Shown in pieces: positions 32,938 through 44,000 of a stretch of 64,000 nt of DNA. The first letter of the stretch is position 1; every line of letters begins with the position of its first letter. Made by a program: the position numbers and the translations under genes. The notes under the pieces are model-generated. The model had not been told where the DNA came from. It worked only from the letters and a program-made list of their open reading frames with translations, and searched no databases. Source of the stretch: Dallia pectoralis (Eukaryota > Chordata > Actinopteri > Esociformes > Umbridae); contig CM055755.1 in assembly GCA_029465975.1 (NCBI GenBank), forward strand, positions 9,019,064-9,083,063, in the 5' to 3' direction.

Positions 32938-34812
32938 ATGGCAGCCAGAAATGGGAAGAATGGATTACTGGAGAAAGTAAGAATTATTTGTATAATGCCG
33001 TTAATTGATTGGGAACCGTGTTTGTTTACTTTAGAAACAGTGGTCGCTCATTAAAGTCTGGTGCATGTTTGTTTTGCTGTCTAGCCACCTGACCTGCACG
33101 GCTGTATGCATGTCTGCTACTACTAGCTAGGACCGTTTGTTTTGAGTTAAAGTTAGCTAACAGTAACTAACAAGATGAATTAAGCAAATACAGGTTAACT
33201 GTGAGTATGTCAATACACTGGCTGTGCAACATCATCTGTTATAGCTGTTAAACTGTATGTGTGTTTTCGTTCAGAGGGAGATGCTGAGGGAAGCTGGTTG
33301 ACCGCACACATAGCATTAGCATGCTAATATTCTTCCTGGTTTTGCATTACGCGCGTGTTACACAGCAGGAAACTATATTCTAGCATATGCTGCTGGATGC
33401 ATTCACTTAATGCACATTGACTTGTTTGTCTTTCTGTGGGTTACCACTCTAGCGCTCATGCATCAATCTAGAGTAGTGACCTATCAACTGGTGTCAGAAT
33501 AGTACCATATGTCTGAAATGTTGTTTAGTTATCTACATGTTTTATCTAAATACACCTGCAATAAAAGTTGTGTGTTCTAGTGGAGAACAGTATTAAAGAA
33601 CTGTGTTTCTTATGCTATTGACCATTGTTATTTGTTTCAGTGGAGGATTGATGAGAAACCTGTAAAGATTGACAAATGGGATGGAGCAGCTGTCAAGAAT
33701 TCTCTTGATGATGCAGCGAAGAAGGTTTGTAAACGGGGCACATTGAACACCCCACATTGCAGTTAACACTATTGGATTTTTTTTAAAGCGCATGGTATTG
33801 ACAGTTTTCCGTTTCCCATCATTAATCAGGTCCTTTTGGAGAAATATGGCTATATGGAGAACTTCAATCTCGTCGACGGACGTCTTCTTATTTGTACCAT
33901 CTCCTGCCTTTTCGCCATTGTGGCTTTAATTTGGGACTTTCTTCATCCATTCCCTGAGTCCAAGCCAGTCCTGGCAATCTGTGTGATATCATATCCTTTT
34001 AAGTGATTGCAATCCATAAATACTATATGATTTCTTTTGAGGTGGTGTTTATTGGTCTAAATCATGTCTGACTTCTGGACAGGGGTATCAACTCAGGCTT
34101 TCGCTGATAATAATTTTCAAACTTAATTAGGTTCTTGAAGTTAATCATGGAAAAATGTAAAAGGCTATTTTAAATAACTATTTATCCTTTGAACCAGTGC
34201 TTTCAAGGCCTGTACACATGTATCCCTTTATGTCCAATTTTACATTTATATTTACTGATTTCTGTGTGTTTTTATAGCTTAGTAATCATGTTGTCCTGAA
34301 GGTGTTTTGAATGATCACTTCTCTTCCATTTGGATCCTGGTTTCCTTTAACTGATCCCTACATATTTCATAATGATGGGCATTCTAACCTTATACACATC
34401 CTACCAAGAAAAGAACATCTTCCTTGTTTCGGTTCAGAAAGACCCTGCTGGCATGGACCCCGACCACTCATGGCAGCTTTCATCTAGTCTGAAAAGGTTG
34501 TTTATTTATTGCACTCTGTTCTCGCTTTTCTCTAATGTGTTTTGTGACAGTGAATCGTCATGTTTTTAATGTACGTTGTGATTGTGTATTCTGCTAGGCT
34601 AAGTTGTGACATTCACTTTCTGCAGATTTGATGACCAGTACACTCTACGAGTGTCCTTCACGGATGGAAAGTCCAAACACACACGCGAGCAAGAGATCAC
34701 CAAGTCTGTGGGGGCTTTCTTTGATGAGAACGGAACCCTGGTCATGGACCAGTTTGAAAGATGTGTATCGAAGCTTCATGACACGTTGGCAACTGAAAAG
34801 AAGACAAAGTGA
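32938..34812 (+). CDS. spcs2: Signal peptidase complex subunit 2
   Basis: Five exons (32938-32976, 33641-33724, 33830-33990, 34362-34496, 34626-34812) give 201 residues; the N-terminus (MAARNGKNGLLEK) is shorter than I recall for human SPCS2. Core matches are DEKPVKIDKWDGAAVKNSLD, the first membrane span (LLICTISCLFAIVALIW), HPFPESKPVLAICVISYFIM with the second span, DPAGMDPDHSWQLSSSLKRF and the tail VMDQFERCVSKLHD. SPCS2 is an ER membrane subunit of the signal peptidase complex with two spans and cytosolic ends. Intron 3 is an AT-AC intron. Poly(A) signals AATAAA lie at 35050, 35649 and 35807. Confidence 0.96.
33991..34361 (+). other. AT-AC (U12-type) intron 3 of spcs2
   Basis: The intron begins ATATCCTTTT, matching the U12 5' splice site consensus ATATCCTT. 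It ends CCTAC, with a branch-like TTTCCTTTAACT whose A lies about 11 nt before the end, in the range usual for minor-spliceosome introns. Only this junction restores the conserved ISYF-MMGIL reading frame (TC then A); no GT-AG pair does so. Confidence 0.92.
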
Positions 34813-36590
34813 TTAAGATCCGATGCCATCCTGTTCTGCAAAACACAGCATAAACAGCAGTGAACCACTCTGGGATTGTACATTCCTGATCATTGGTTGT
34901 TATGAAAAGCCTTCAGGCCATTTTTGTTGTTCATTGGTACATTGTTACTTTTTTTTCTCGCAGTCCACGTCCATTATTTTTTCCTATGGTAATCTTGATA
35001 CGAGACTCATTTACACGATTTGTTTAACTATCCCTTCAAAGCAAAGGTTAATAAAAGTGTTGCTGGCGTTTAAGGCGTTCCAGTTTTTGTTGTCACCAAA
35101 CAAATGAACAGAGGTTGATGGGGACGTCTGGGACTGTTCGACCTCACATTTTCTTCTTAGATAATGACTCGAGTGAAGTTATAAAGATGTGCTTTGAGCC
35201 TTATTTAATGAAGAAATGAATTATTTCAAATGCTTTGCATTTTATTAGTGAAGTGATATTTTTGTATATTGTAGTAATTAGGCTTTAAAGGGCAAATGGA
35301 TTGAATTCAGAAATGTCCGTATGCTAGTCACCTGCCTGCAATTCATGATTTTAAGGATTTTTATTTAAGTCTTGTTGTTTTCAACTGTGTTGTTGATAGA
35401 TTGGAAATGTAATGAAATTGAAGCTATCCTCACTCAGGAGCGCATGGTCATTGGTTTTCCTTTTTGGTCACAGAGTATTGAAAACACACACTTGCAGATT
35501 TTGTAAACACATAGGGCTTTATTTTAATCTGAATCGCTGGATCGTAACCGATTGCGTCAAACATTTACAAGAAATTATCTGTTCTGTCAGAGAGAGAGCG
35601 AGCATAGCCACCAAAATATGTCACGCTCTAAATCCGCGTTACTGATTTAATAAAGCCCTTAGTTTTTTAAAACTTAAAATGTGGTCCTGAGTATAGTGTT
35701 TTTCTCTGTAGTATTACGTTTAAAATGCGCTAAAGTCTGCTATTTATGTTTAAGATTTTTGGCTTTAGCAACTTTTTATTGTACCTGCTTGTTCATACTA
35801 GTTTAAAATAAAGTTAAAGGCATTTTTCTTTCTTTGTCAGCTAACATCTTTGACCTTATCCACTATGGGACGTCCTTAAGTGTTTAATTAGTTTGGTGTG
35901 TATGCCTACATATCCCTAACCGGGTATGGTAGTCCAGTTTATCTGACCTACCCGTGATGGATTGGTTATCGGAATAACAACCGTCTTTATACACGTAAAT
36001 ACGTCTACCTTTTAAATGTGAACATTATTATAGAGGGATTTTGGTGCTATTTACAAATCAAAACCTATGTGGAATGTAGAACAACATTTGTTGTTGACTT
36101 TTTAGCTTTATAAATCTCTTGATTAAAGAACCCGCACTCATTCCATTTTATGTCGTTTTGGCTGAATGAAGTAGGTGTAATACACCCTCTAGTGGTCACA
36201 TCGGGAAACAACAGTTGTTGACATCATTTAGCGTTTAAGCCATAGACTGTATAAAGATAGGTTTAAGCTCAGCATTGCACATTTGCATACGATTGCAAGA
36301 GGACAGGACAACACAGCACGACAATATTGTAAAGATACCAATAACGAAATCACACGATATAGTTACAGGAAAGCACATTCAGATGGAATACATGTTCAGC
36401 AGGTGCACTGATCAGCACAACCGATATGCTTGTTCATGAAAGTGTTAGTTGTGATTAGCATGTAATGTTTAAGAGCCTTTCCCATGTAATCCATCTAAAT
36501 GAATTGTGGGCTTTGGGAGTGACCAGTATGAGATGTATACCAGAGCAAGGCAATATGAATGGGATGCAAATGGAATGAGAGTATGCAGTC
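34813..36590. other. spcs2 3' region and intergenic sequence
   Basis: Three candidate AATAAA signals (35050, 35649, 35807), then sequence without a gene. The 18-mer CCATAGACTGTATAAAGA at 36240 recurs from 22117. Confidence 0.6.
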
Positions 36591-36715
36591 CAGCCATATA
36601 CAGACTGAAGGTGGGTGACATGGGTATGGAATGAGAGTATGCAGACCAGCCATATACAGACTGAAGGCGGGTGACATGGGTATGGAATGAGAGTATGCAG
36701 ACCAGCCATATATAT
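36585..36715. repeat. Short tandem repeat of about 55 bp, 2-3 units
   Basis: The unit contains GAGAGTATGCAGACCAGCCA, TATACAGACTGAAGG and GGGTGACATGGGTATGGAAT. Open frames across it are repeat artefacts. Confidence 0.8.
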
Positions 36716-38058
36716 ACATTTGAAAAAAAAATTGAAAGACATACAGGATAAGCTATGTTCTGCGTTAACAACACATTCAGGGCCAGAATGGGTCAGTGGT
36801 GAATACTGGCTGTATCTAGTAGCAGAATCTAGAAAGTACAGAATCTACAACATGATTCCACCATAGTTCCTGTAGGTTTGAGCAGGCAACCATCTGGGGC
36901 CATGTATATTAGCAAAGCACTTGGTCTATAGTAGTATAATCAACAGTGATTTTCATGTCACATGGATGTGTAGTGTGGAGAAAAGCAGAATGGGGAACTA
37001 ACTTATCAGACTCTGTTGGAATTTTGTGCGACCAGACAGAAGTGAGGCTTTCGGCCTACCTATGTTTTGAGAGGACTTGTAAAAGGATGAGAAGGAAGCA
37101 GGGATTTGAATGTTTGAAAGCACAGACACGGCTGTGATGTCAGAACCCCCCCCCCAGCCCAATGTAAACAGATTTGTGGGGGTTTACTCCATTGTGATGG
37201 TGTCACGCTGTGTTGACCAAATCGCAGAGGTATGGAGCGATGACCCAAACAATGCATGGGGCAGCTTGGCACATTAACACATGGCACTCTCTGAATGCCT
37301 TTAACCTTTCGCGTTCCAGAATACTGTGTTTTTATTCAGGCTGTGTGGAAAAGTAGCCGAGTTCTGCTGATGATTTCCACGGGCCACCTCGCCAGACACG
37401 GGTTCAAATACAAACGGAAATATTTCAAATGCTTTGAGCGATTGTTTTGGTCTTACTGGCAGGAATGCCAAGTGGGAGGAGTTTGCAGCGTTGGTACATT
37501 TCCATTGGTACTGTTGTCAGAGGCTTAGTTGAGCTTGACTCTTAACCGGTTCAAACATCGATTCACCTGTTTACCCCAATATAGAATATAATAATACTAG
37601 GAAACAATCTGCATGAACTGATTTTTTATTTATTTTATTAAACGATAATCAGACAAATGTTTTGCGTTTACAAATATTACAGTTCACACTGATAAAAGCT
37701 TCAAACCTTATTCTCACATCCGTGTTATCTATGAACAACACACTAGAAAGATATTTAAATATGCATTAGGCTGCCAGACAGCATCTATGACAATGAATAT
37801 TGTCCCAGGACTCAACAATAGCACGACAACCATAAAAGTTGAGCTACTTTGACTCCTGTAATCCAATTAAAGGGAACATTTTGCAGAGATGTATTACATG
37901 CTCATAGGGAATGTATGCTGTCACCCACAGAGAATGTCCCTGGTTAGAAAGCACAAATTATAATTGTAGGAAGACAATTGCAGTCATAGTACTTTCTGAT
38001 AAATTCAGATATTTTTTATATCAGGTAGTGGTTTTTGATGTCTTGCAGTGCCATCATG
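36716..38058. other. Intergenic; downstream of the minus-strand beta-defensin
   Basis: A minus-strand AATAAA (TTTATT near 37626) could end the defensin transcript. A run of nine C is at about 37147-37155. No gene is seen. Confidence 0.5.
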
Positions 38059-39625
38059 TTAGAACCGCAAAGCACAGCATCTGCACAGGAATCATAAGAT
38101 AAGGGGTTAGAGTGGCTAAATGTACTAGATTGGTTTGAGTACCAGGATAAAATGGACTGTAAAATAGAGGTGACATGATATATAATAGACTGGTTATAGT
38201 TGCATTGTAAATAACAGACTGGTTAGAATGTCATAGTATATAATAGACTGGTTAGAATTTCATGGTATATAATGGTTAGAGATGCATAGTATATAATAGA
38301 CTGGTTATAGTTGCATTGTAAATAACAGACTGTTTAGAATTTCATAGTATATAATAAACTGGTTAGAATTTCATGGTATATAATGGTTAGAGATGCATAG
38401 TATATAATAGACTGGTTAGAGTTGCATTGTAAATAACAGACTGGTTAGAATGTCATAGTATATAATAGACTGGTTAGAATTTCATGGTATATAATGGTTA
38501 GAGATGCATAGTATATAATAGACTGGTTAGAGTTGCATTGTAAATAACAGACTGGTTAGAATTTCATAGTATATAATAGACTGGTTAGAATTTCATGGTA
38601 TATAATGGTTAGAGATGCATAGTATATAATAGACTGGTTATAGTTGCATTGTAAATAACAGACTGGTTAGAATTTCATAGTATATAATAGACTGGTTAGA
38701 ATTTCATGGTACATAATGGTTAGAGATGCATAGTATATAATAGACTGGTTAGAGTTGCATGGTATATAATAGACTGGTTAGAATTTCATAGTATATAATA
38801 GACTGGTTAGAGATGCATAGTATATAATTGACTGGTTAGAGGTGCATTGTAAATAATAGACTGGTTATAGTTGCATTGTAAATAACAGACTGTTTAGAAT
38901 TTCATAGTATATAATAAACTGGTTAGAATTTCATGGTATATAATGGTTAGAGATGCATAGTATATAATAGACTGGTTAGAGTTGCATTGTAAATAACAGA
39001 CTGGTTAGAATGTCATAGTATATAATAGACTGGTTAGAATTTCATGGTATATAATGGTTAGAGATGCATAGTAAATAATAGACTGGTTAGAGTTGCATGG
39101 TATATAATAGACTGGTTAGAGTTGCATGGTATATAACAGACTGTTTAGAGTTGCATGGTATATAATAGACTGGCTAGAGTTGCATGGTATATAAAAGACA
39201 GGTTAGAGTTGCATGGTATATAATAGACTGGTTAGAATTGCATGGTATATAACAGACTGGTCAGAGTTGCATTGTATATTACAAACTGTTTAGAGTTGAA
39301 GAATTCCCTATACCGCATCATGACAGATTGTATAGTACCTTAGTCTGCGTGGGCAGCCGTGGTAGCCCACCATGTACTCCTGGGCATAGCAGTACCTGCG
39401 GCAAGCCCCTCTGTTGCCACAGGACCAGCCCTGAACCTCTGTGTCATCAGCTGTAAACAACAACAACAACAACAGTAGACTGAATGGAAGTGCCTCTTAG
39501 TGACCAACTGAGAGATGTTCAGATTGTCTGTATTTATTGAAGGCATTCGGTTCATTTGAATATGTAATACCTTGCCCTGCAGTCAGCAGCATCAGAACCA
39601 GCATGGCCACGCCCAGTCTCCTCAT
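38059..39625 (-). CDS. Beta-defensin-like antimicrobial peptide (type with CPRRLRCCALRF)
   Basis: Three exons on the minus strand, 39625-39571, 39450-39339 and 38080-38059, give 62 residues. Exon 1 encodes a signal peptide (MRRLGVAMLVLMLLTAGQG). The mature part has six cysteines (WSCGNRGACRRYC, HGC, PRRLRCC) spaced C-x5-C-x3-C-x11-C-x5-CC and ends ALRF, as in teleost beta-defensin 3-type peptides. Exon 1 (55 nt) and exon 3 (22 nt of coding plus stop) have the same size and phase as in the defensin at 24053, so the two are paralogues. It is strongly cationic in the C-terminal half. A TATAAAAAT lies about 60-70 bp before the start codon (39693-39685). Intron 2 is 1,258 bp and almost entirely minisatellite. 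Confidence 0.9.
38135..39300. repeat. 24- and 29-bp minisatellite filling intron 2 of the beta-defensin
   Basis: Units such as TAGACTGGTTAGAATTTCAT + AGTATATAA (29 bp) alternate with shorter ATGGTTAGAGATGCATAGTA units. They are grouped in longer blocks (TAGTTGCATTGTAAATAACA, then TTTCATAGT, then TTTCATGGT, then the short unit) that recur several times. The array begins about 55 bp from exon 3 and ends about 40 bp from exon 2. Confidence 0.9.
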
Positions 39626-39684
39626 GCTGTTTCCTCAATAAGCTTCAGGCTCTTCTGGCACTGGCACTGCTTCAGCCCAGGCCA

Positions 39685-39693
39685 CATTTTTAT
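39685..39693 (-). promoter_or_regulatory. TATA box of the minus-strand beta-defensin
   Basis: TATAAAAAT on the minus strand, followed after about 60 bp by the ATGAGGAGA start. The context GGAGGGAGAAATATATTG lies just upstream. Confidence 0.6.
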
Positions 39694-40042
39694 ACAATAT
39701 ATTTCTCCCTCCCCAGGGGGAGGAGTTGTGGGTGTTAACTAACTGGACAGTAAACGCCGAAAACACACAGCAAAAGAGCCCTGGGGCACCTGATCCAGCT
39801 TAACCCATCTCTGCCGTCGCAGATACTCTGAACAGTGGATCTAGGAGACATTACGTCAGCAAATAGCGCTGGTAATCACTGTGTGAAAACATTGAATGAA
39901 TGCAGTTTTTCACTTTTAATGAACCACCTTGAGCACAATATTTGGTAATTTATGCAGTCATATTCCTCCTGTAAAGATCGATCAGTCTGATTGCAACTTT
40001 GCATTTTCAATCACTTTTCTATACAACTTCAGCATTTAAACT

Positions 40043-40190
40043 GAAAGGGCCTATAGACTTTAGTTATTTTAAAATGAATGGGCCTATAGACTTTAGTTAT
40101 TTTAAAATGAATGGGCCTTCAATCTTTAGTTATTTTAAAATGAATGGGCCTTCAATCTTTTGTTGTTTTAGAATAAAGGGCCTTGAGAGT
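40043..40190. repeat. 33-bp tandem repeat, about 4 units
   Basis: Units of the type GGGCCTATAGACTTTAGTTA + TTTTAAAATGAAT, with diverging last copies. It gives a repetitive short open frame that is not a gene. Confidence 0.8.
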
Positions 40191-41044
40191 TTAGTTTGTT
40201 TAAACTTATTTTCCAGATCCATACAATGAAAAATTATTTTGAGCTGAAGTAGTTGCAATTTCGGTTCCAAATACTTACAAATGAGATGACTGTTGGAAAA
40301 ACATCCCCTAGAGGGAGTGTTAACATAACTGCAAGATGTCTGTTCTCGGAAACGTGCAGACTGACCTGAGAGCCTTAATAACTATTTTCCTTGATGATAA
40401 ATGACGTTTTTCTCCATTAAAGGTGCATTTCACCATTGCACCAACTAGGTAATGTTCTAAATACAATTAACAATACTACCTTTGCGTCATAAAATCACTT
40501 GATCTCCTCAACACATCGTAAGAATCGACTTATCCGTAGGACTATTGCGATTGTTTATCAAATACCATAGGTTTCATAATTTAAAGTGAACTTAGCAAGA
40601 GCCAAAATGGTAATCAGAGAATATTATGATAATAATGACCAAAAATACATTTTGAAGCAATACTTAATTTAAAAAACGAAAGTTCCTCTTGCACACTTGA
40701 TGCTCTGTGCCTATCTTCAGGAATTTGGCCACTGGGATTCGGTTCCCAGCACCTCCCATAGGAGCCGAATGATCGAACAATCATTACCCCACTTGTGACG
40801 CGGTGTGTTCTGGTTGGAATGTCTCGCTCTAATCATCGGTGCAGGTCGTTTTCATTTAAATAATAATAAGGTTTTGACTTATAGGCACTTGGCAGGTAAG
40901 ACACGCGGGTGAGTTCAGAGGTCAGGCCTAGAAAAAAAGTACTTTTTTGGAATAAGCGTACATAAGGTTGAGCGGAACAGATGTGCGCACGTTGTTAAGT
41001 GATGGGATTTTTGTTCATTTTTTAAAACACTTTTTGGACAGGTA

Positions 41045-44000
41045 ATGGCATGTCTTATGGCAGCATTTTCTGTTAATAACGCAATTGTCACCAACTCCAT
41101 CATCATGGTAAGCTCTTATATTTTAAACTTTTATACACTTTGTTAAATTAATTCGGTTTGAAACATATGTAGGCTACTTCAGTGCATGTATTTATATAAG
41201 CCTATCTGATCATCACAACATTTTTTAACTATCAATTGGCTGCAAATTCAATACATTTTCTGTATTGGTATAAATCTGCATATAATTCGTCATCATTCGA
41301 GCTTATTTCTCGGGCAGTTTTGTGTAAAGTAAAACTCATAATCAACTTTGAATTACTTTATTCTTACATTTACTTAACAAATAAATACTACAGTTCATCA
41401 GTAGGATATGAACTCGATTACTGCATGGCTGTTGTTGTTCTTTGTGCTCAGAGTAAACTAAGCTTTGTCCGGTAGTAACCCCTGCACACATATAGATAGA
41501 AACAGATTAAGTGACTCCCAACAGCCTATTTCCAACGTGCACTTTGCCTTAATCGTATTTCCAAAGGTGAACTGATCATAAATGTTCTGGTTCAACAGTA
41601 CTTTATATCAATTCATTGTGTAAAGGCAGTCTTATTATATTTAAGTATAATTCTTGAAGAATAGAACTAGGTCTCTTGAGTTATGGTTCCACATCCAATA
41701 AGAATATAAAATATAGCTTGTTTTACAATCATTTTTGTGGAAATGTGAAAGTGGTTTAATTTATCTCTAGTAACACTTCTCAGCCTTTTACCAGCCAAAA
41801 AGGATGTGTTTTGCTGTAATTATTATTATTTCCAGTCACTTCACACCCAAGCCACCTGTCTGTTTTAACTAAATGTCCATCCTCACCAGAACACTAACGG
41901 CCCTCCTGATCTAATGCTGGATCCCAGGATAGTGTGTGTATCTATTGATGAGGTGGAATCCCATAACGGAAGCAGTCAACAGACTCCATTGTTACATGGG
42001 CACCTCAAGAAAGTAGAGAATGGTCTGACTGAAGCCCAGCGGTTCTCCTACCTGCCACGTCGACCAGCGGTTAACATCGAATTCAAAGATGTCTGCTATT
42101 CAGTTCCAGAGGGACCATGGTGGAGAAAGAAAGGTGAGTGCATTACAGGAATTTCTGAAGAAACGTCATTATTGTGGTGGGTACCACAGAAACGTGGAGC
42201 AGTTGGAGATATACAGGAAATGAAAAGCATTGAGGGGACACATTAATGGTTTGGTTCATAGTTGCTCTTTGGCCTGTTTGAAAGCCGCCGCTCACACTGA
42301 CTTTAGACCGACACCAGGGCTTTCCCAGTGCACAGAAGTGCGTTCATGGATGTCATGATAGAACAGGGGTTGGGGATCTGCTGTGGTTGACTGGATTTCA
42401 GGGGTTCACCAGGGGTCTTACCCGTAGGTATGAAGGCAGATGCCAGTGGACGAACATCTTTGCGGACAGTTAAATGTGTTTCAGCTCACTACTGCCTCCC
42501 GAAGGCAGACACAGGTATGAACCAGACAGTGACTATACGACGGAGGTTAGAGATGACCGTATAATTATAGTTTAAATCCAGATTTAGATGAACCGGGAGA
42601 GTTTGTGTATGTGGAAAGTCTGGGGTGAGGGTGTTGAGCGCAGTAGCCTCTGCAAACGGTAGCGTTCCATACATCTCAGGGTTCAGATTTTGTTTGGCGT
42701 GAGTAAAATAGTGTGACAATTGACTACAAATTGTAATTAGGATAATTTCTGTCATTAAATCAGACTTGTGAACCAATCTTTGTTGGGTGTGGGAGGATGC
42801 TGTTGACTGGTCTCTGAGTGGGAAGTCTGAGAGGAGGAAACGCCAAGGGGGTAGTTAATTGGGTAACACCTTCTGGTCATGTTCAAGACTACCTTAAGGC
42901 AATCATTAACATTATACTAATATCGTCTGAATAGATCAATTGCAAAAGCAGTGATTTACAAGGTCTAACTGACAAGAACAGGCAAGTACAGTATTCATAC
43001 AGGAGACTGGTATGACGGACGACAAAGGCAGCAAGTCGGAAGGATCTGCTCTTCTCTGAGCAGGTAAGCCTTAAATAACTTACTAACTCCCAGTCCTTCT
43101 GGAGTTACATGGACTTTAATGGATCAGAGGGTATCATATACATTTAGCATTTAGCTAGTGAGTGTTAGAGCCATGGAGGACACCAGGCTTTACAGGTAGT
43201 GACCAGGAACGGCCAGTTAATTTAGGAATGTAATTCTTAGTTCTTACAGCTTTACACCACAACTAGTTCTAAAGAAAACAAAAGCATGTGCTTTTCCACT
43301 TTTGATGTGACCTATAACCTGAACAATTCCATTGAAAAAACAAACTGAAATATTTGAGTGGGAAAACTCAACAAATACTGAAGCACCTTTTGATTTTATT
43401 ACAGCCCTCAGTCGTTTTGGATAGGAGTCTTATAGCATGGCACATCTTGACTTGGCAAGATTGCGAGGACAAATCTGTCAGATTGCGAGGACATGTCCTG
43501 TCTTACAATCAGTCTTCCTGTTTCTATGTCCATCCACCCACCTGTCTTACAGCCAGTCTTCCTGTTTTTTTCTGTCCATCCAACCACCTGTCTTACAAAT
43601 GTTGTGAAAGTGTAGCAGAGGTGTTAGTGAGGTCATAAGGGGCTGCGCTCTGGTCTGTGTGGGTCCTAACGCCCCAGTATAGTGACGGGGACACTATACT
43701 TTCAAAAAGCACCGTCCTTCGGATGAAACGTTAAACCGAGGTCTTGACTCTCTGTGGTCATTAAAAAAAACAGGATGTCCATTGATAAAGAGTCGGGGTG
43801 TAACTGCAGCATCCTAGCCAAATTTGCCCCATGTCCTCTGTCCATCATGGCCACCTAATCATCCCCATATATATATACTAATTGGCTTCATCATCACCGT
43901 CTCCTCTTCACCAGTAAGCTGGTGTGTGGTGCGCGTTCTGGCGCAATATGGCTGCCGTCGCGTCATCCAGGTGGGGACAATTTTGTCATGTTAAAATATT

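Noticed and set aside
33961..34014. spcs2 ending at ISYPFK in exon 3
   Set aside because: This reads into the AT-AC intron; the conserved protein continues at 34362.
37295..37528. 77-codon frame
   Set aside because: No recognisable family, no splice context, and typical length for chance frames in this composition.
39340..39555. 71-codon minus frame with CCCCCC
   Set aside because: Wrong frame across the defensin's exon 2 and intron 1; the spliced defensin explains the sequence.
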